From the NCBI GenBank assembly GCA_028285105.1, contig JANQQE010000004.1, forward strand, positions 62,001 to 126,000: a DNA stretch of 64,000 nt, in the 5' to 3' direction. The notes below the pieces were generated by a model. It saw nothing but the letters and a program-made list of their open reading frames with translations. It made no database searches and was not told where the DNA came from. This DNA is from Alphaproteobacteria bacterium (GTDB lineage: Bacteria > Planctomycetota > Phycisphaerae > UBA1845). Positions 35,453 to 45,186 of the stretch are shown here, piece after piece. Position numbers and translations under genes: made by a program. How positions within the stretch are numbered: the stretch's first letter is position 1; every line of letters starts with the position of its first letter.

Positions 35453-36634
35453 TTGAACGTCAAAGCCAAATCATCACAGGACATCAACCAAATCGCCGAA
35501 TGCGTTCGTGCGGGGGAACGTTTGAGCTTCGACGAAGGGTTGGCCCTTTACACCGATTGCGATGTCCACCTTCTTGGCGAGTTGGCCAACTGCGTCCGCG
35601 AAAAGAAGAACGGCCGCCAGGCGTACTACAACATCAACCGCCACATCAATTATTCGAACTACTGCGTGTTGCGTTGCAAGTTCTGCTCGTTTTATCGCCC
35701 ATGGACCAAGGAGGGTGCTGATGACGGGTACGCCTTGTCGGTTGAGGAAGTTGCTCAGCGGGCCAAGCAGGCGGCTGACTACGGCGCGACGGAAGTACAT
35801 ATTGTGGGCGGGTTGCATCCGAAGCTTGAGTTCGACTATTACCTCGACATGTGTCGGGCGATCAAGGCTGCCGCACCCGACATTCACATCAAAGCCTTCA
35901 CCGCGATCGAGATCATCCACTTCACGCGAATCACCAAGCCGAAGCTTTCCATCGAGGAAGTGCTCACGCAATTGCGCGATGCGGGGTTGGGCTCGCTACC
36001 GGGAGGTGGGGCTGAGATCTTCGACGATCGCGTGCATGACGAGGCCTATAAGAACAAGGTCGGGGAAGCCGGTTGGTTTGAAGTGCATCGTGCTGCCCAC
36101 AACATCGGCATGTATTCCAATGCGACGATGCTGTACGGCCACATCGAAACGCCAGCCGAGCGGATCAAGCATCTGATCAAACTGCGCGAGCATCAGGACG
36201 AGTCCATCGCCAATCGACCGGCTCGCTTCAACGCAATCATCCCGCTGCCGTTCATCCCCGATAATAGCGAGTTAGCCCACCTGCCAGGACCAACAGGGTT
36301 AACCAACCTGCGAACGCTGGCGATCGCACGATTAATGCTAGACAACTTCGATCACGTCAAAGCCTTCTGGATCATGCAAACGCCCAAGCTGGCCCAAGTC
36401 TCGCTGAACTGGGGCGTCGACGACCTCGACGGAACCGTCGTCTACTACGACATCACCAAACGCGAAGGCACCGGCACGCATCAGGAATTGACCATCGACA
36501 AAATCCAAAGAATGATCGCCGAAGCCCATTGCACACCCGTCGAACGAGACACGCTATACAACGAAATCCACCGCGAAACCCCGCCGCCAGGACCGAAGCA
36601 AGACAATGCACTTCTACCGATCTTTCCAAACTAG
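35453..36634 (+). CDS. mqnE: Aminofutalosine synthase (menaquinone futalosine pathway)
   Basis: A radical-SAM enzyme of about 393 aa that joins SAM-derived adenosyl to 3-enolpyruvoyl-benzoate, giving aminofutalosine. NYSNYCVLRCKFCSFY holds the CxxxCxxC iron-sulfur motif (about 69-76). VHIVGGLHPKLEFDYY, SLPGGGAEIFDDRVH and FNAIIPLPFIPDN follow in the MqnE order. The pathway replaces the Men pathway in many Planctomycetes. No other mqn gene is in the window. TTG 35453 with GGAAG 9 nt upstream is preferred to the TTG at 35420, which has no ribosome site. Two hairpins lie after the stop, facing a convergent gene. Confidence 0.94.
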   Translation: MNVKAKSSQDINQIAECVRAGERLSFDEGLALYTDCDVHLLGELANCVREKKNGRQAYYNINRHINYSNYCVLRCKFCSFYRPWTKEGADDGYALSVEEVAQRAKQAADYGATEVHIVGGLHPKLEFDYYLDMCRAIKAAAPDIHIKAFTAIEIIHFTRITKPKLSIEEVLTQLRDAGLGSLPGGGAEIFDDRVHDEAYKNKVGEAGWFEVHRAAHNIGMYSNATMLYGHIETPAERIKHLIKLREHQDESIANRPARFNAIIPLPFIPDNSELAHLPGPTGLTNLRTLAIARLMLDNFDHVKAFWIMQTPKLAQVSLNWGVDDLDGTVVYYDITKREGTGTHQELTIDKIQRMIAEAHCTPVERDTLYNEIHRETPPPGPKQDNALLPIFPN

Positions 36635-36655
36635 GTACATCCCCGTTGAATCGTA

Positions 36656-36733
36656 GCTGTCGACTAGCCGCTCGAGCCCGGCCCACTCGACAGCAAACTG
36701 GCCCGCGCAGCGATGGGAAACGCCGCACGGGCC
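36656..36733. repeat. Two adjacent hairpins between convergent genes
   Basis: GCTGTCGA (36656-36663) pairs perfectly with TCGACAGC (36687-36694). Six bases on, GGCCCGCGCAGCG (36700-36712) pairs with CGCCGCACGGGCC (36721-36733) at 11 of 13. Neither is followed by a T run, so they may be transcription barriers without a U-tract or a dispersed palindrome. Confidence 0.5.
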
Positions 36734-36780
36734 AAAAATAACTGGGAATTACAGATGCCGTTTAGAAACATAGGGCGGAA

Positions 36781-39063
36781 CTATGATCCGCTTGCGTTCA
36801 CCCCAACCTTACCCGAAGCATCTACTTGGACACTGAAATCACCACAGCACTCAAGTGCTTCTTTGACCGCATTCAGCAACTCTGTCGCCTTCTGAAAATC
36901 GCCGGTCACTTTGACACCGATAATGTTACCCCCGCCGTCCCGCTCAAGCGTTACACTTGGACGGGCTATTGGCCGCGCCATTTCGTAGTGCTGGTCAAAC
37001 TTGACACGTCCGGCAGGTTTTGGACCTTGTGTTGTAGCAAGTACTAAGTCTACTTCTTCTGGGAATGATTGATCACCCCATGCATCACAGAAGACGCCGA
37101 CGGCCTTGGAACTCAACACCTCGACGGCGCAGTCCCGGTTTCCAACGGTCGCTCCTTTGATGTTGTTTTCATTGAAGTTTTCTCCACCAACGACAAAAGT
37201 GCTCAATGCATTTTTCCACCCCCGATGCGATTCCGCAGGCACCGTGACCTTGATAGGACTGGGCTTCGGCTTCTGCTCAACCGTTGGAAGTGGCATCACG
37301 ACTGTTGAGCCCAATCCAGCCGCTGCCAACGCCCACCGACGCCGTTTAAGTGTTGCATACTCTAAATCGCCCATTTTATTAAACGAAAGGAGATTGGGGC
37401 TGCCGAGTACCCTTTTTCGATGTCCAGAAATTCGACCGCGCTGCCCATCCAACAAGTGCGCACGACGTAACATTTTGCTTTCAGACTGGCGGTAGAACAG
37501 GCCTGTCAGCCAATCTTTAGGTAACCAGCGCGATTCAATATGAAACACGACTTGGTCGTAACCGCCCTTTTCGGCCGTTCCGCCCACAGAGGGTTCCAGA
37601 TCGTCTTTATCGGCAAACACCAAGACCATCGCTGGGAACTGGGTCGCTTCAAGCTGATTGCCAGGGCCACCTCTGAAATTACCGGGATCCTCGATTGCAA
37701 CAAAACGCGGCTCAATCCTAAAACCGAAATTGTACCCACCAGCACTGTACGCACTTCCGACAGTGACCGCCGTTCGAGTCTGCGCGTCACGCTCCAAACG
37801 CCGAACATCGTCGATCAACGCTTCGGCCTGTGCGCCCATTCCTACGAATGCCAGCGCGATTGCGCTTGCAAGCTGTTCGCGCTGACTATGCCGCAAATCC
37901 AAAACTTGTGAATCTACCATCGGATAGACGGCCGCGACCAATGGGCGGCGAAATGAATCTGAAAACTGCGGTCGAGCTGACCCGAGGTTGGGGTTCTCAG
38001 ATGATGACCAGTCGTAACCGCCAACCGCCGGTCCGCCGCGTGTCTTTTGAATACTTTCTGAATTCGCCCAGCTGCCATGCTGTTTACCATATTCAGTTGT
38101 AACAAGAACGTCCGCCGCAAAATTCTTTTTCGTCCAATACCCTGGCTGGCATGAAACAGTCAGCATGCAGAAATATGCCTTCTTGTTCTTGCCATAGCCG
38201 TTGGGATGCGCAAACCATTTGAACAAATCCTGCGTCATCTTATCGTTGGCCGCCAACGATAGGGCCTGCCTCGGTGAAATGTCAATTGGCCCGTCGTACG
38301 CGTCCAGTGGGTCACTGAATTTCACACTGGTCAGAACGTCTTTCGCAGGACGCTTCAGCGGCAGCAGACTTTTGAACTCCTTATCGGATTCCTCGACACT
38401 CCCGTCATCGGAATCACCATTCGATGTAATAGCGGGAGCATCTTCCAACGCTTCTTCGACAGTCTGATCTGGTTCAGCATCGTCCGGTGCCTCTTCGGCT
38501 TCCGCATCTCCCTGATCTTCATCCTCATCAGAGTCGTCTGTTTCGTCTGTATCCGAATCGGTGTCGCCCTCTAATGATATTCCCAGTGACTGGGCCACCG
38601 CATCCAAACCCACCTTGAGCAGAGGATTGGCATCGATGGCGGCTGCTCCGCCAGCACCGAGCGACGCTTGTTGAAGCGCGGCGAGTGCCAATGCCTGCTT
38701 TGTTAGCTTCGCCTGCAGTTCATCCGCCTTTGCAGCATTCTTAGCCTGCTTGAGTTCAGCAAGGCTGCTCAGCAATTCTTCGATCTGAACCTGCATTGCA
38801 AATTGCACGTCGAGAGAACGCTGTTGAATCATACGAATCGCACCTTCGACCCTCGGTGCGCTAAAGTAGAATTCGGCCGTCTTGTCTAGATCAAATGAAA
38901 ATCCCTGCGCTTTCTCGACAGGTACCAACATCGGGGCAGATACCGAGACCGTGCCGTACTCTTCAATACTCCACGCCACATCGTCCATCGGGTGACAGCC
39001 GAAAATCGCCGCGCCACTCAACGACATCATCAAAAACCGTGTTACATACACTCTTTGCTGCAT
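36781..39063 (-). CDS. Large lipoprotein of unknown family
   Basis: A 760-aa exported protein. ATG 39063 has AGGAGG about 9 nt upstream, and the signal ends AIFGC (Cys near 23). After an N-terminal domain there is a helical stretch (about 95-150, QIEELLSSLAELKQAKNAAK) and a very acidic linker (about 165-225, DTDSDTDETDDSDEDEDQGD). A folded core then contains PNGYGKNKKAYFCMLTVSCQ, YDWSSSENPNLG and RIEPRFVAIEDPGNFRGGPG. It ends with a beta-rich part (STVVMPLPTVEQKPKPSPIK onward) that may be an Ig/TIG-like domain. I recognise no family. The Asp/Glu linker suggests calcium or a flexible spacer, but that is speculation. Confidence 0.8.
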   Translation of the reverse strand: MQQRVYVTRFLMMSLSGAAIFGCHPMDDVAWSIEEYGTVSVSAPMLVPVEKAQGFSFDLDKTAEFYFSAPRVEGAIRMIQQRSLDVQFAMQVQIEELLSSLAELKQAKNAAKADELQAKLTKQALALAALQQASLGAGGAAAIDANPLLKVGLDAVAQSLGISLEGDTDSDTDETDDSDEDEDQGDAEAEEAPDDAEPDQTVEEALEDAPAITSNGDSDDGSVEESDKEFKSLLPLKRPAKDVLTSVKFSDPLDAYDGPIDISPRQALSLAANDKMTQDLFKWFAHPNGYGKNKKAYFCMLTVSCQPGYWTKKNFAADVLVTTEYGKQHGSWANSESIQKTRGGPAVGGYDWSSSENPNLGSARPQFSDSFRRPLVAAVYPMVDSQVLDLRHSQREQLASAIALAFVGMGAQAEALIDDVRRLERDAQTRTAVTVGSAYSAGGYNFGFRIEPRFVAIEDPGNFRGGPGNQLEATQFPAMVLVFADKDDLEPSVGGTAEKGGYDQVVFHIESRWLPKDWLTGLFYRQSESKMLRRAHLLDGQRGRISGHRKRVLGSPNLLSFNKMGDLEYATLKRRRWALAAAGLGSTVVMPLPTVEQKPKPSPIKVTVPAESHRGWKNALSTFVVGGENFNENNIKGATVGNRDCAVEVLSSKAVGVFCDAWGDQSFPEEVDLVLATTQGPKPAGRVKFDQHYEMARPIARPSVTLERDGGGNIIGVKVTGDFQKATELLNAVKEALECCGDFSVQVDASGKVGVNASGS

Positions 39064-39829
39064 TGCACTAATCCTCCTGGGTGGATACGGAACAAGAAAA
39101 CCAAGCACGCTACATAGGCAAGTGGATATTTTGCGCATGAATTCTAGCGCGACATCCACACCGCGGTAGCACTTACGCAGCAACTCTCGCCGCGCGACAG
39201 CAAAATTCTTCGCACGCTTGGGTTAGCACAAAATGAAAGTTGCTTCAAAACGGCCCGACTCAGGATTCGATGTGATAATAATCCCTGAGGTACATCTCTG
39301 ACTACCACAGTCGTAGCTTCATGTAAAACACAATCATATAAAATTTTTCAACACACACGCAACAACTCGCATGGCGACAGGAGTAAATTCCCCATACGCA
39401 TCGCGTTCGTTACTACAGCGTTCTAGATAGTGCGGAGTTCCAAGTCGTATCAATGGCAGCAAATTTCCCGGCGAGAACTGTCATCCGCTTGTCCATAGTC
39501 AGCCACAAGCAAATTTAGATCACAACATGAATTAGGTCTGCTTGAGATCAATGCGCCACGTTACGCGAATTCGACAACGACGTCGCCTTCCATCGGCTTC
39601 AGTATTCGCAGCACTTTTGCGACCCATTTCTGCACGAAGCTTTGGGCTTACTTCTTGGTGATGTAGATCGGGCCCAGTTGTCGGCTTCGAATCGTTTCGC
39701 GTTGTTGATGAATCGAAGTCGCATGACAACGGTTGGCCTTTCTGACCGAATCCGCCGGAGGAAATCGCCACCGCTTCCCAGACTGGAATTGATTTTGCCC
39801 GTGCGCCGGTCTGATACTAGTATATCGGC
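39064..39829. other. Divergent intergenic region, 766 nt, no gene seen
   Basis: All frames are short or unlike protein. The octamer GCAAATTT occurs twice as a direct repeat (near 39457 and 39509). TTGCCC and TAGTAT with a 17-nt spacer end 9 nt before the redoxin ATG and could be its promoter. No RNA structure of note was found by eye. Confidence 0.4.
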
Positions 39830-41116
39830 ATGAAAAACAATGCTAGATGCATGATGGTCGCAGCGACGCTCCTTTTGTTCGCAGGTGCTGCAAATGCGAA
39901 TGCCAATCTTACGCTCTACCGCGTCGTACTGGCCTCGCCCGGCGGGGAGCTTCCTTTTCTGCTTTACGTTGGCGAGCGGGAAGGCGGTGAGCCGGGTGAT
40001 TTGGTTGGCTTTGTCGATAACGGCGGCGAGCGGTTCGAAGTTTCCCAGGTTCGGGTCGAGGGGCGGCGGATTATTCTTGCGATCGATCACTATGACGCGC
40101 GTATTGAGTTGTCTGCCGACCGATCGGTGCATCCCAACGATGGGTGGCTGCCCGTTCCGGCAAAGGGTCATTGGCGCAGGCGGGCAGGCAAAGACAAATG
40201 GGCGCGACTCGACTGCACACTGACAGCCTCCCCGGGTTATCGATTCAAACCGCTTGATACTGAACCCGCGAATAAAGACATGCCCAGATCCATTGACGGG
40301 CGATGGACTGCCTCGTTTGGCGCAGACAAGACGCCAGCAATAGGCGAATTCAAACAGCTTGCCGATGGAACCGTGCATGGAACGTTTCTGACGACCACGG
40401 GGGATTACCGATACCTTGCAGGAAGCTACGAGGCGGGCCGGTTGCGGCTCTCGGTTTTTGATGGCGGCCATGCGTTTCTGTTCGATGCGACTGTGCAACC
40501 CGACGGTTCGCTCAAAGGCGACTTCTGGTCGCGCGACACGTGGCACGAGACTTGGACCGCAAAGCGCGACGAGTCAGCTACGCTGCCCGACGGTTTCGAG
40601 CGGATCGATTCGAGTAAAAAGGTGGAGCTGTCTACGCTGAAGTACCGCGATATCGACGGCAAAATGGTATCGCTCGATGATCCCAGGTTCAAAGGCACCG
40701 CCCGCATCATCGAAATCTTCGGCACGTGGTGTCCCAATTGCCACGATGCAGCCCGCCACCTCAACGAATTGCACGAAACGTATGGGCCCAAGGGTCTAAG
40801 CATCGTGAGTCTGGCGTTCGAATACACCGGCGACGTCGAACGCGACACCGAACAGGTCCGCCGCTTCATCAAACGAAACGAAGTTAAGTACCCGATCCTG
40901 CTCGCCGGGATCGCCGACAAGGAAGTCGTGGCTAAACAGGTCCCGCTCATCGACAAACTGCGGTCCTATCCAACGATGATCTTCATCGATCGAAACAACA
41001 AAGTGCGAGCCGTCTACAGTGGGTACTACGGACCCGCCACCGGCGATGCCAACAAAAAGATGACCGAATCCATCGGTGCAGTCGTTGAAAAACTTCTCGA
41101 AGATGAAGCGCCCTAG
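39830..41116 (+). CDS. Secreted TlpA-like thioredoxin-domain protein
   Basis: A 428-aa exported protein. The signal peptide covers about 1-24 (MVAATLLLFAGAANANA). The N-terminal half (about 30-280) is beta-rich with two similar lipocalin- or CBM-like segments, including IDGRWTASFG ... GTFLTTTGDYRYLAGSY. The C-terminal 150 residues are a TlpA/ResA-like redoxin domain with the active site TWCPNC (about 301-306) and YPTMIFIDR near the cis-Pro. This layout (extra domain plus TlpA) is common in Bacteroidetes and Planctomycetes. It likely reduces disulfides outside the cytoplasm. It converges with the kinase gene, 35 nt away. Confidence 0.85.
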   Translation: MKNNARCMMVAATLLLFAGAANANANLTLYRVVLASPGGELPFLLYVGEREGGEPGDLVGFVDNGGERFEVSQVRVEGRRIILAIDHYDARIELSADRSVHPNDGWLPVPAKGHWRRRAGKDKWARLDCTLTASPGYRFKPLDTEPANKDMPRSIDGRWTASFGADKTPAIGEFKQLADGTVHGTFLTTTGDYRYLAGSYEAGRLRLSVFDGGHAFLFDATVQPDGSLKGDFWSRDTWHETWTAKRDESATLPDGFERIDSSKKVELSTLKYRDIDGKMVSLDDPRFKGTARIIEIFGTWCPNCHDAARHLNELHETYGPKGLSIVSLAFEYTGDVERDTEQVRRFIKRNEVKYPILLAGIADKEVVAKQVPLIDKLRSYPTMIFIDRNNKVRAVYSGYYGPATGDANKKMTESIGAVVEKLLEDEAP

Positions 41117-41151
41117 GACTTAAAGCACGCGAACGTAAACATCCGGCCCGA

Positions 41152-43893
41152 TTACTCAGCCGAGTCCTCTGAAACCAGCATCTTCCGGAACTCGTCAGCC
41201 CGGTCGGGTTGCTCCCTAAATTCGTATAGCTCGACCAGCCGCTCGGCCATCGTCTGCGTATGAACGTATTCGATGCCCACCGAATCGCGCAGACATTCAA
41301 ATGAATGCACAAGGTGTTTTTCGGCTCGGTTGAATTGCTCCAGGGCCATCAGCGACTTGGCCATCCCCCCCTCGAAGACACACGGCACCCAGTAACCTAC
41401 GGGCATTGCCCGCCCAGCAATCTCCAACACCCTTTCGTATTCGTCAACTGCCTCTTTGTGCCGACCTAGATTGCGCAACTGGCTGGCATAGTTGTTCATG
41501 GCGATCAGCGTTTGCGGACTTTCTTCGCCGACATTCTTGCGGGTTCCTTCAACCACCAGGCGGGCCAGTTCGAGCGCCTCATCGGACTCGCCTTTATCCT
41601 CCAGCACACCCGACAGATTTCCCATCGCCAGCAGCGTCGCCGGATGATCTTCGCCCAGCGTTCGTGAGTAGATTTCGCGAACCTCGCGGAATTGACGCTC
41701 GGCTTCCTCCAATTCTCCGAGATCGTGCAGGACGCGGGCCAGATTGTTCTGCGTGACCAGCGTGCTTTGATGTTCGGGGCCCAAAACCCTTCGGCTGATT
41801 TCCAACACCCTGCGATGCAACGCCTCGGCTTCGTTGTTGTTGCCCAGTTCCTGAATGACGTCCGCAAGGTTGTTGAGCGTGATCAGCGTGAAGTTGTGTT
41901 CCTCGCCCATGTCCTCCTGTTGAATCGCCAACACGCGCCGGAAGATAGCCTCTGCCTCCGCATACTCGCCCATCTGTGCGTGCAGCGACCCCATATTCGA
42001 TTCAGCCGCCAGCGTCTTGGGATGTCGCGGCCCATGCTCTTCGAGATAGGCATCGTGTACGTCGGTAAGCAATTGCTTCGCTTCGTCGAAGCGACCCATC
42101 TCCTGATAATGTCCGCCCAGCATGTTCATGGTGCTGAGCGTATCGAAGTGCTTCTCGCCAAGAATCGCGATCTGACGGTCGAGGTTGTCAGCCGCCAGCG
42201 TCATCGCATCATCGCGTTGCCCCTGAGTGTACTTGAGGCGGGCAAGTTCAGTCGTTGCAGACAATCCAAGCCGCACGACTTCAGCCGCTTTGGCGTCAGC
42301 GATTGTATTCGCCTCAGTCACCTTGAATCTGACGCGATCGTTGGATGCGATGGCAACATTGGTTTCGTCGATGATCCGTTGAAACATCACGCCCGACTCA
42401 TCAAGCTTGTCCGACTCATGAAGCACCCGGGCTAACATTGCCATCGATGACAATCGATCAATCCGCACATCGTCGTCAGTCGCGTCAAAAAGCTCGACGG
42501 ACGTGCGCAGCAGCGGTTCCGCTTCCGCATAGCGCCCAAGACTTTGATAACTATTCCCCAACGTTTGATACAGCGACGCGCGGACTGTTGGAGGCGTTTC
42601 CGAATCGCCGCTGAGTTGATCCGCCGCGCCGGCCAGCACGTCGGCAACGCGTACCTGATAGCCTTCGTTTTCTGCATCTACGGACGCCAGCATCGTGCTC
42701 AAGAACGTGTTGATCGCAGCCGCCCGTTCGGCTTCGATCTTGGCGGCTTGCTGCGCTTCCGTCGCATCCTTATAGAGAACCGACATCGTCGCGCCGTAGG
42801 CAATCGTCAGTATCAATACAACGACTGACGCGCCGGCTAACATCCGGTAGCGCTTGAGGTTTCGCTTGAGGACATACCACGTGCTGTCGCGGCGGGCTGC
42901 GATCGGTTCGCCATCGTCGTAACGCTTCAAATCCTCCGCCAACTCGCGGGCTGACTGGTACCGGCGGTCGGGTTCCTTTGCTAACGATTTGAGCGCGATC
43001 GTTTCCAGATCGGCATCGATAATCGGATTGCGCGAACGCGGCGATGCCGATTCGGTCATCACGATGTGGTCGAGCACTTCGCGAATTCGCCCCTCGACTT
43101 CGTACGGAAACGCACCGGTGAGCAGGTGGTACAACATCATCCCCAGCGAATAAACGTCGGTCCGCACGTCGATGCGATGGAGGTTCCCTTCGGCTTGCTC
43201 AGGACTGGCCCACGCCAGAGACCCGAAGAAATTACCCGAACGACTGATGGCGTCTGGTCCTTTGCTCGTACCCTCCGGCTCGCCGAACCCCTTGGCCAAA
43301 CCGAAGTCGAGAATCCGCGGTTCACCGTTTCGATCCACACGCACGTTGCTTGGTTTCAAGTCGCGGTGCATGATCCCGTGCTGATGTGCGAACTGAACCG
43401 CATCGCACACCTTGGCCATCAAGCGAACAATGCCGGCAACGTCGCTCTCATTCTGCGGCTTCAGCGTGACTGCCCGATCGAGCGGTTCGCCATCGACGTA
43501 TTCCATAACGAGGTATTGCCGACCTTCGACGGTCGTTCCGCTGTCGTAAATGCTGACGATGTTGGGATGGCGCAAAGACGCAACAAGGTCCACCTCGCGC
43601 TCGAACCGGCGGACGCTGGCTGTCGATGCCAACGCCCCATCGAGCAGCACCTTGATCGCCACATCGCGGCCCGTGGACTTCTGAATGCTGCGGTAGACCG
43701 CACCCTGACCACCGCGTTTCACCTCGACTAGTTTTTCATACCCGTCAATTTCGATCGGCAAGCGCGTACGCCGTGCCTCGCGCTGCACTTCTCCGAGCAG
43801 CGTGGACGGGTCGTCAAACCATTGGGATGGCGCAGAATGCATGCCCGGTGGCACGGTTCGTTCTCCGCGAATGTGTGCTGGTGTCTTCGACAT
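41152..43893 (-). CDS. Ser/Thr protein kinase with TM anchor and TPR sensor tail
   Basis: A 913-aa PknB-type protein. The kinase domain (about 55-320) has the Gly loop GGQGAVYRS, catalytic Lys81 in VAIKVLL, HRDLKPSN (176-183) and DFGLAKG (196-202), so it should be active. A single membrane helix follows (about 350-372, LAGASVVVLILTIAYGAT). The C-terminal 540 residues are TPR repeats of the kinesin-light-chain type, with repeated phrases such as TLVTQNNLARVLHDLGELEE. The gene starts 16 nt after the sigma factor gene on the same strand, a standing pair in Planctomycetes where kinase and ECF factor form a signalling unit. The TPR part may sense or bind the partner. Confidence 0.93.
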   Translation of the reverse strand: MSKTPAHIRGERTVPPGMHSAPSQWFDDPSTLLGEVQREARRTRLPIEIDGYEKLVEVKRGGQGAVYRSIQKSTGRDVAIKVLLDGALASTASVRRFEREVDLVASLRHPNIVSIYDSGTTVEGRQYLVMEYVDGEPLDRAVTLKPQNESDVAGIVRLMAKVCDAVQFAHQHGIMHRDLKPSNVRVDRNGEPRILDFGLAKGFGEPEGTSKGPDAISRSGNFFGSLAWASPEQAEGNLHRIDVRTDVYSLGMMLYHLLTGAFPYEVEGRIREVLDHIVMTESASPRSRNPIIDADLETIALKSLAKEPDRRYQSARELAEDLKRYDDGEPIAARRDSTWYVLKRNLKRYRMLAGASVVVLILTIAYGATMSVLYKDATEAQQAAKIEAERAAAINTFLSTMLASVDAENEGYQVRVADVLAGAADQLSGDSETPPTVRASLYQTLGNSYQSLGRYAEAEPLLRTSVELFDATDDDVRIDRLSSMAMLARVLHESDKLDESGVMFQRIIDETNVAIASNDRVRFKVTEANTIADAKAAEVVRLGLSATTELARLKYTQGQRDDAMTLAADNLDRQIAILGEKHFDTLSTMNMLGGHYQEMGRFDEAKQLLTDVHDAYLEEHGPRHPKTLAAESNMGSLHAQMGEYAEAEAIFRRVLAIQQEDMGEEHNFTLITLNNLADVIQELGNNNEAEALHRRVLEISRRVLGPEHQSTLVTQNNLARVLHDLGELEEAERQFREVREIYSRTLGEDHPATLLAMGNLSGVLEDKGESDEALELARLVVEGTRKNVGEESPQTLIAMNNYASQLRNLGRHKEAVDEYERVLEIAGRAMPVGYWVPCVFEGGMAKSLMALEQFNRAEKHLVHSFECLRDSVGIEYVHTQTMAERLVELYEFREQPDRADEFRKMLVSEDSAE

Positions 43894-43909
43894 TTACGCC
43901 TGTCGGTTG

Positions 43910-44500
43910 CTAACCTTCTTCGTCCACCTGCTGGCGAATCAATTCGCTCATGCGTTTGAGGATGCGCGACTTGGCCTTGTAGACCTGATCGACATTGAGC
44001 CCCAAGTCGTCAGCCACCTCCTGCGCACCAATCCCCTGCACCGCGTACTGCTCGAAGGCCTGCTGATCCTGCTCGTTGTATTCGATCGCGATGATCCGCA
44101 TGGCCTGCCGCACATGGTGCTGTCGCCATTCTTCCTCCCAGATGGCCTCCGTCTCAGGATCGTCTTCCTTCGCAGCCGCAGCCGCCTCAATATCTTCTAG
44201 CAGCACCGGGGACTTCTTCTGAAACGTTTTTCGATAGACGGCACGGACAACGAGTGTTTTAAGGTAGGAACGGAATTTTCCCTTGGCGGGGTCGTACTCG
44301 AATTTCGGCATCGACTTGGTCAGGATCATCAGAACATCCTGCATGATGTCGTCGATTTCTGCCGCATCGACATGCCTGCGGCGGGCGAAACTGCGAATGA
44401 GCGGACCGTATCGCTCGCAGAATTCGGTCCATGCGGCATCGTCGTCGGCTTTGGCGACGCGCTCGAGCAAAGTCACATGTGTGGTGTTCGGCCCAATCAT
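43910..44500 (-). CDS. ECF-type RNA polymerase sigma factor
   Basis: A 196-aa sigma factor. Region 2 is LIRSFARRRHVDAAEIDDIM with the -10 recognition helix (QDVLMILTKSM; KFRSYLKTLVVRAVYR). Region 4 is DQQAFEQYAVQGIGAQEVAD with the helix-turn-helix VADDLGLNVDQVYKAKSRIL. An acidic linker (EAAAAAKEDDPETEAIWEEE) lies between. It directs polymerase to its own set of promoters. It has no anti-sigma factor next to it. Instead a Ser/Thr kinase follows, so it likely belongs to the ECF group regulated by an adjacent kinase. The target promoter sequence cannot be read here. The ATG at 44500 has no clear ribosome site. Confidence 0.93.
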   Translation of the reverse strand: MIGPNTTHVTLLERVAKADDDAAWTEFCERYGPLIRSFARRRHVDAAEIDDIMQDVLMILTKSMPKFEYDPAKGKFRSYLKTLVVRAVYRKTFQKKSPVLLEDIEAAAAAKEDDPETEAIWEEEWRQHHVRQAMRIIAIEYNEQDQQAFEQYAVQGIGAQEVADDLGLNVDQVYKAKSRILKRMSELIRQQVDEEG

Positions 44501-45186
44501 GTTGCGGCTATTCTACCGCAAATCAGGTGTGAAAGCGCGAATCAACGGAGGGGACCGGCTGACCGGCGTCTGCGCAAAAAATGACCCGCCGATGGTTGCG
44601 CCATCGACGGGAGTTGAAACCTATCATGGTTTCAGAAACCTGAAAGGTTGCTGCGGTCGCAGCTACGTCTGCTACGTTATCGCAGCCACCTCGTTTGTTC
44701 ACCTATCGTCACAGATCACCTCCTTTTCAAGGGCAGCCATCCCGCAACCGTTTTCTGTTTCAATCACAAATTGAAACAAAGCATTTTGCGGGCACTGATC
44801 AATCGCGCCGGCCGTCGCCTGGCGAGCACGCATGGGCCACTTGAATAATCAAACCAATGAAAACCCAAACCAACCCACGGCAGGGTGCGTCTGTCCAAGT
44901 CGCCTCGCCCCTAGTCTTTGAGGCCGTCACAAAGGCAGATCGCTTGCCCTACACCGAAATTCTAGGACACGCACGCTTATCGGGTCAAGTGTTTTTTTGT
45001 CGTGCAAACCGCAAAAACCAATGCCCAACTCGAACAAGGTTAGCAGTACTGAAAACATCGCCAACGCAATCGGAAATTGTCCAGCTTGAAGCGCCCCAAG
45101 TGTCCGATAGCTATAGGGGTTTTGCGCAACCGCGAACGATATTCATATAGTGACAGGCACTTGGCATTCGGTTGAGCGGGCACCCA
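44501..45186. other. Intergenic region of 686 nt upstream of the sigma factor gene, two hairpins
   Basis: No supported protein gene. CCCGCCGATGG (44585-44595) pairs with CCATCGACGGG (44601-44611) at 10 of 11 bases with a TTGCG loop. TGAAACC/GGTTTCA (44615-44621, 44628-44634) forms a second hairpin 3 nt on. They would be in the leader of the sigma-factor transcript or mark a divergent RNA. The rest holds nothing recognised. Confidence 0.4.

Noticed and set aside
39599..40546. A 315-codon minus-strand frame at the start of the redoxin gene
   Set aside because: The plus-strand gene has a signal peptide and a TlpA active site. The antisense frame crosses it and has no motif.
44857..45150. A 97-codon plus-strand frame in the gap beside proB
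   Set aside because: Polar, motif-free, and lacks a ribosome site, so the gap is treated as non-coding.
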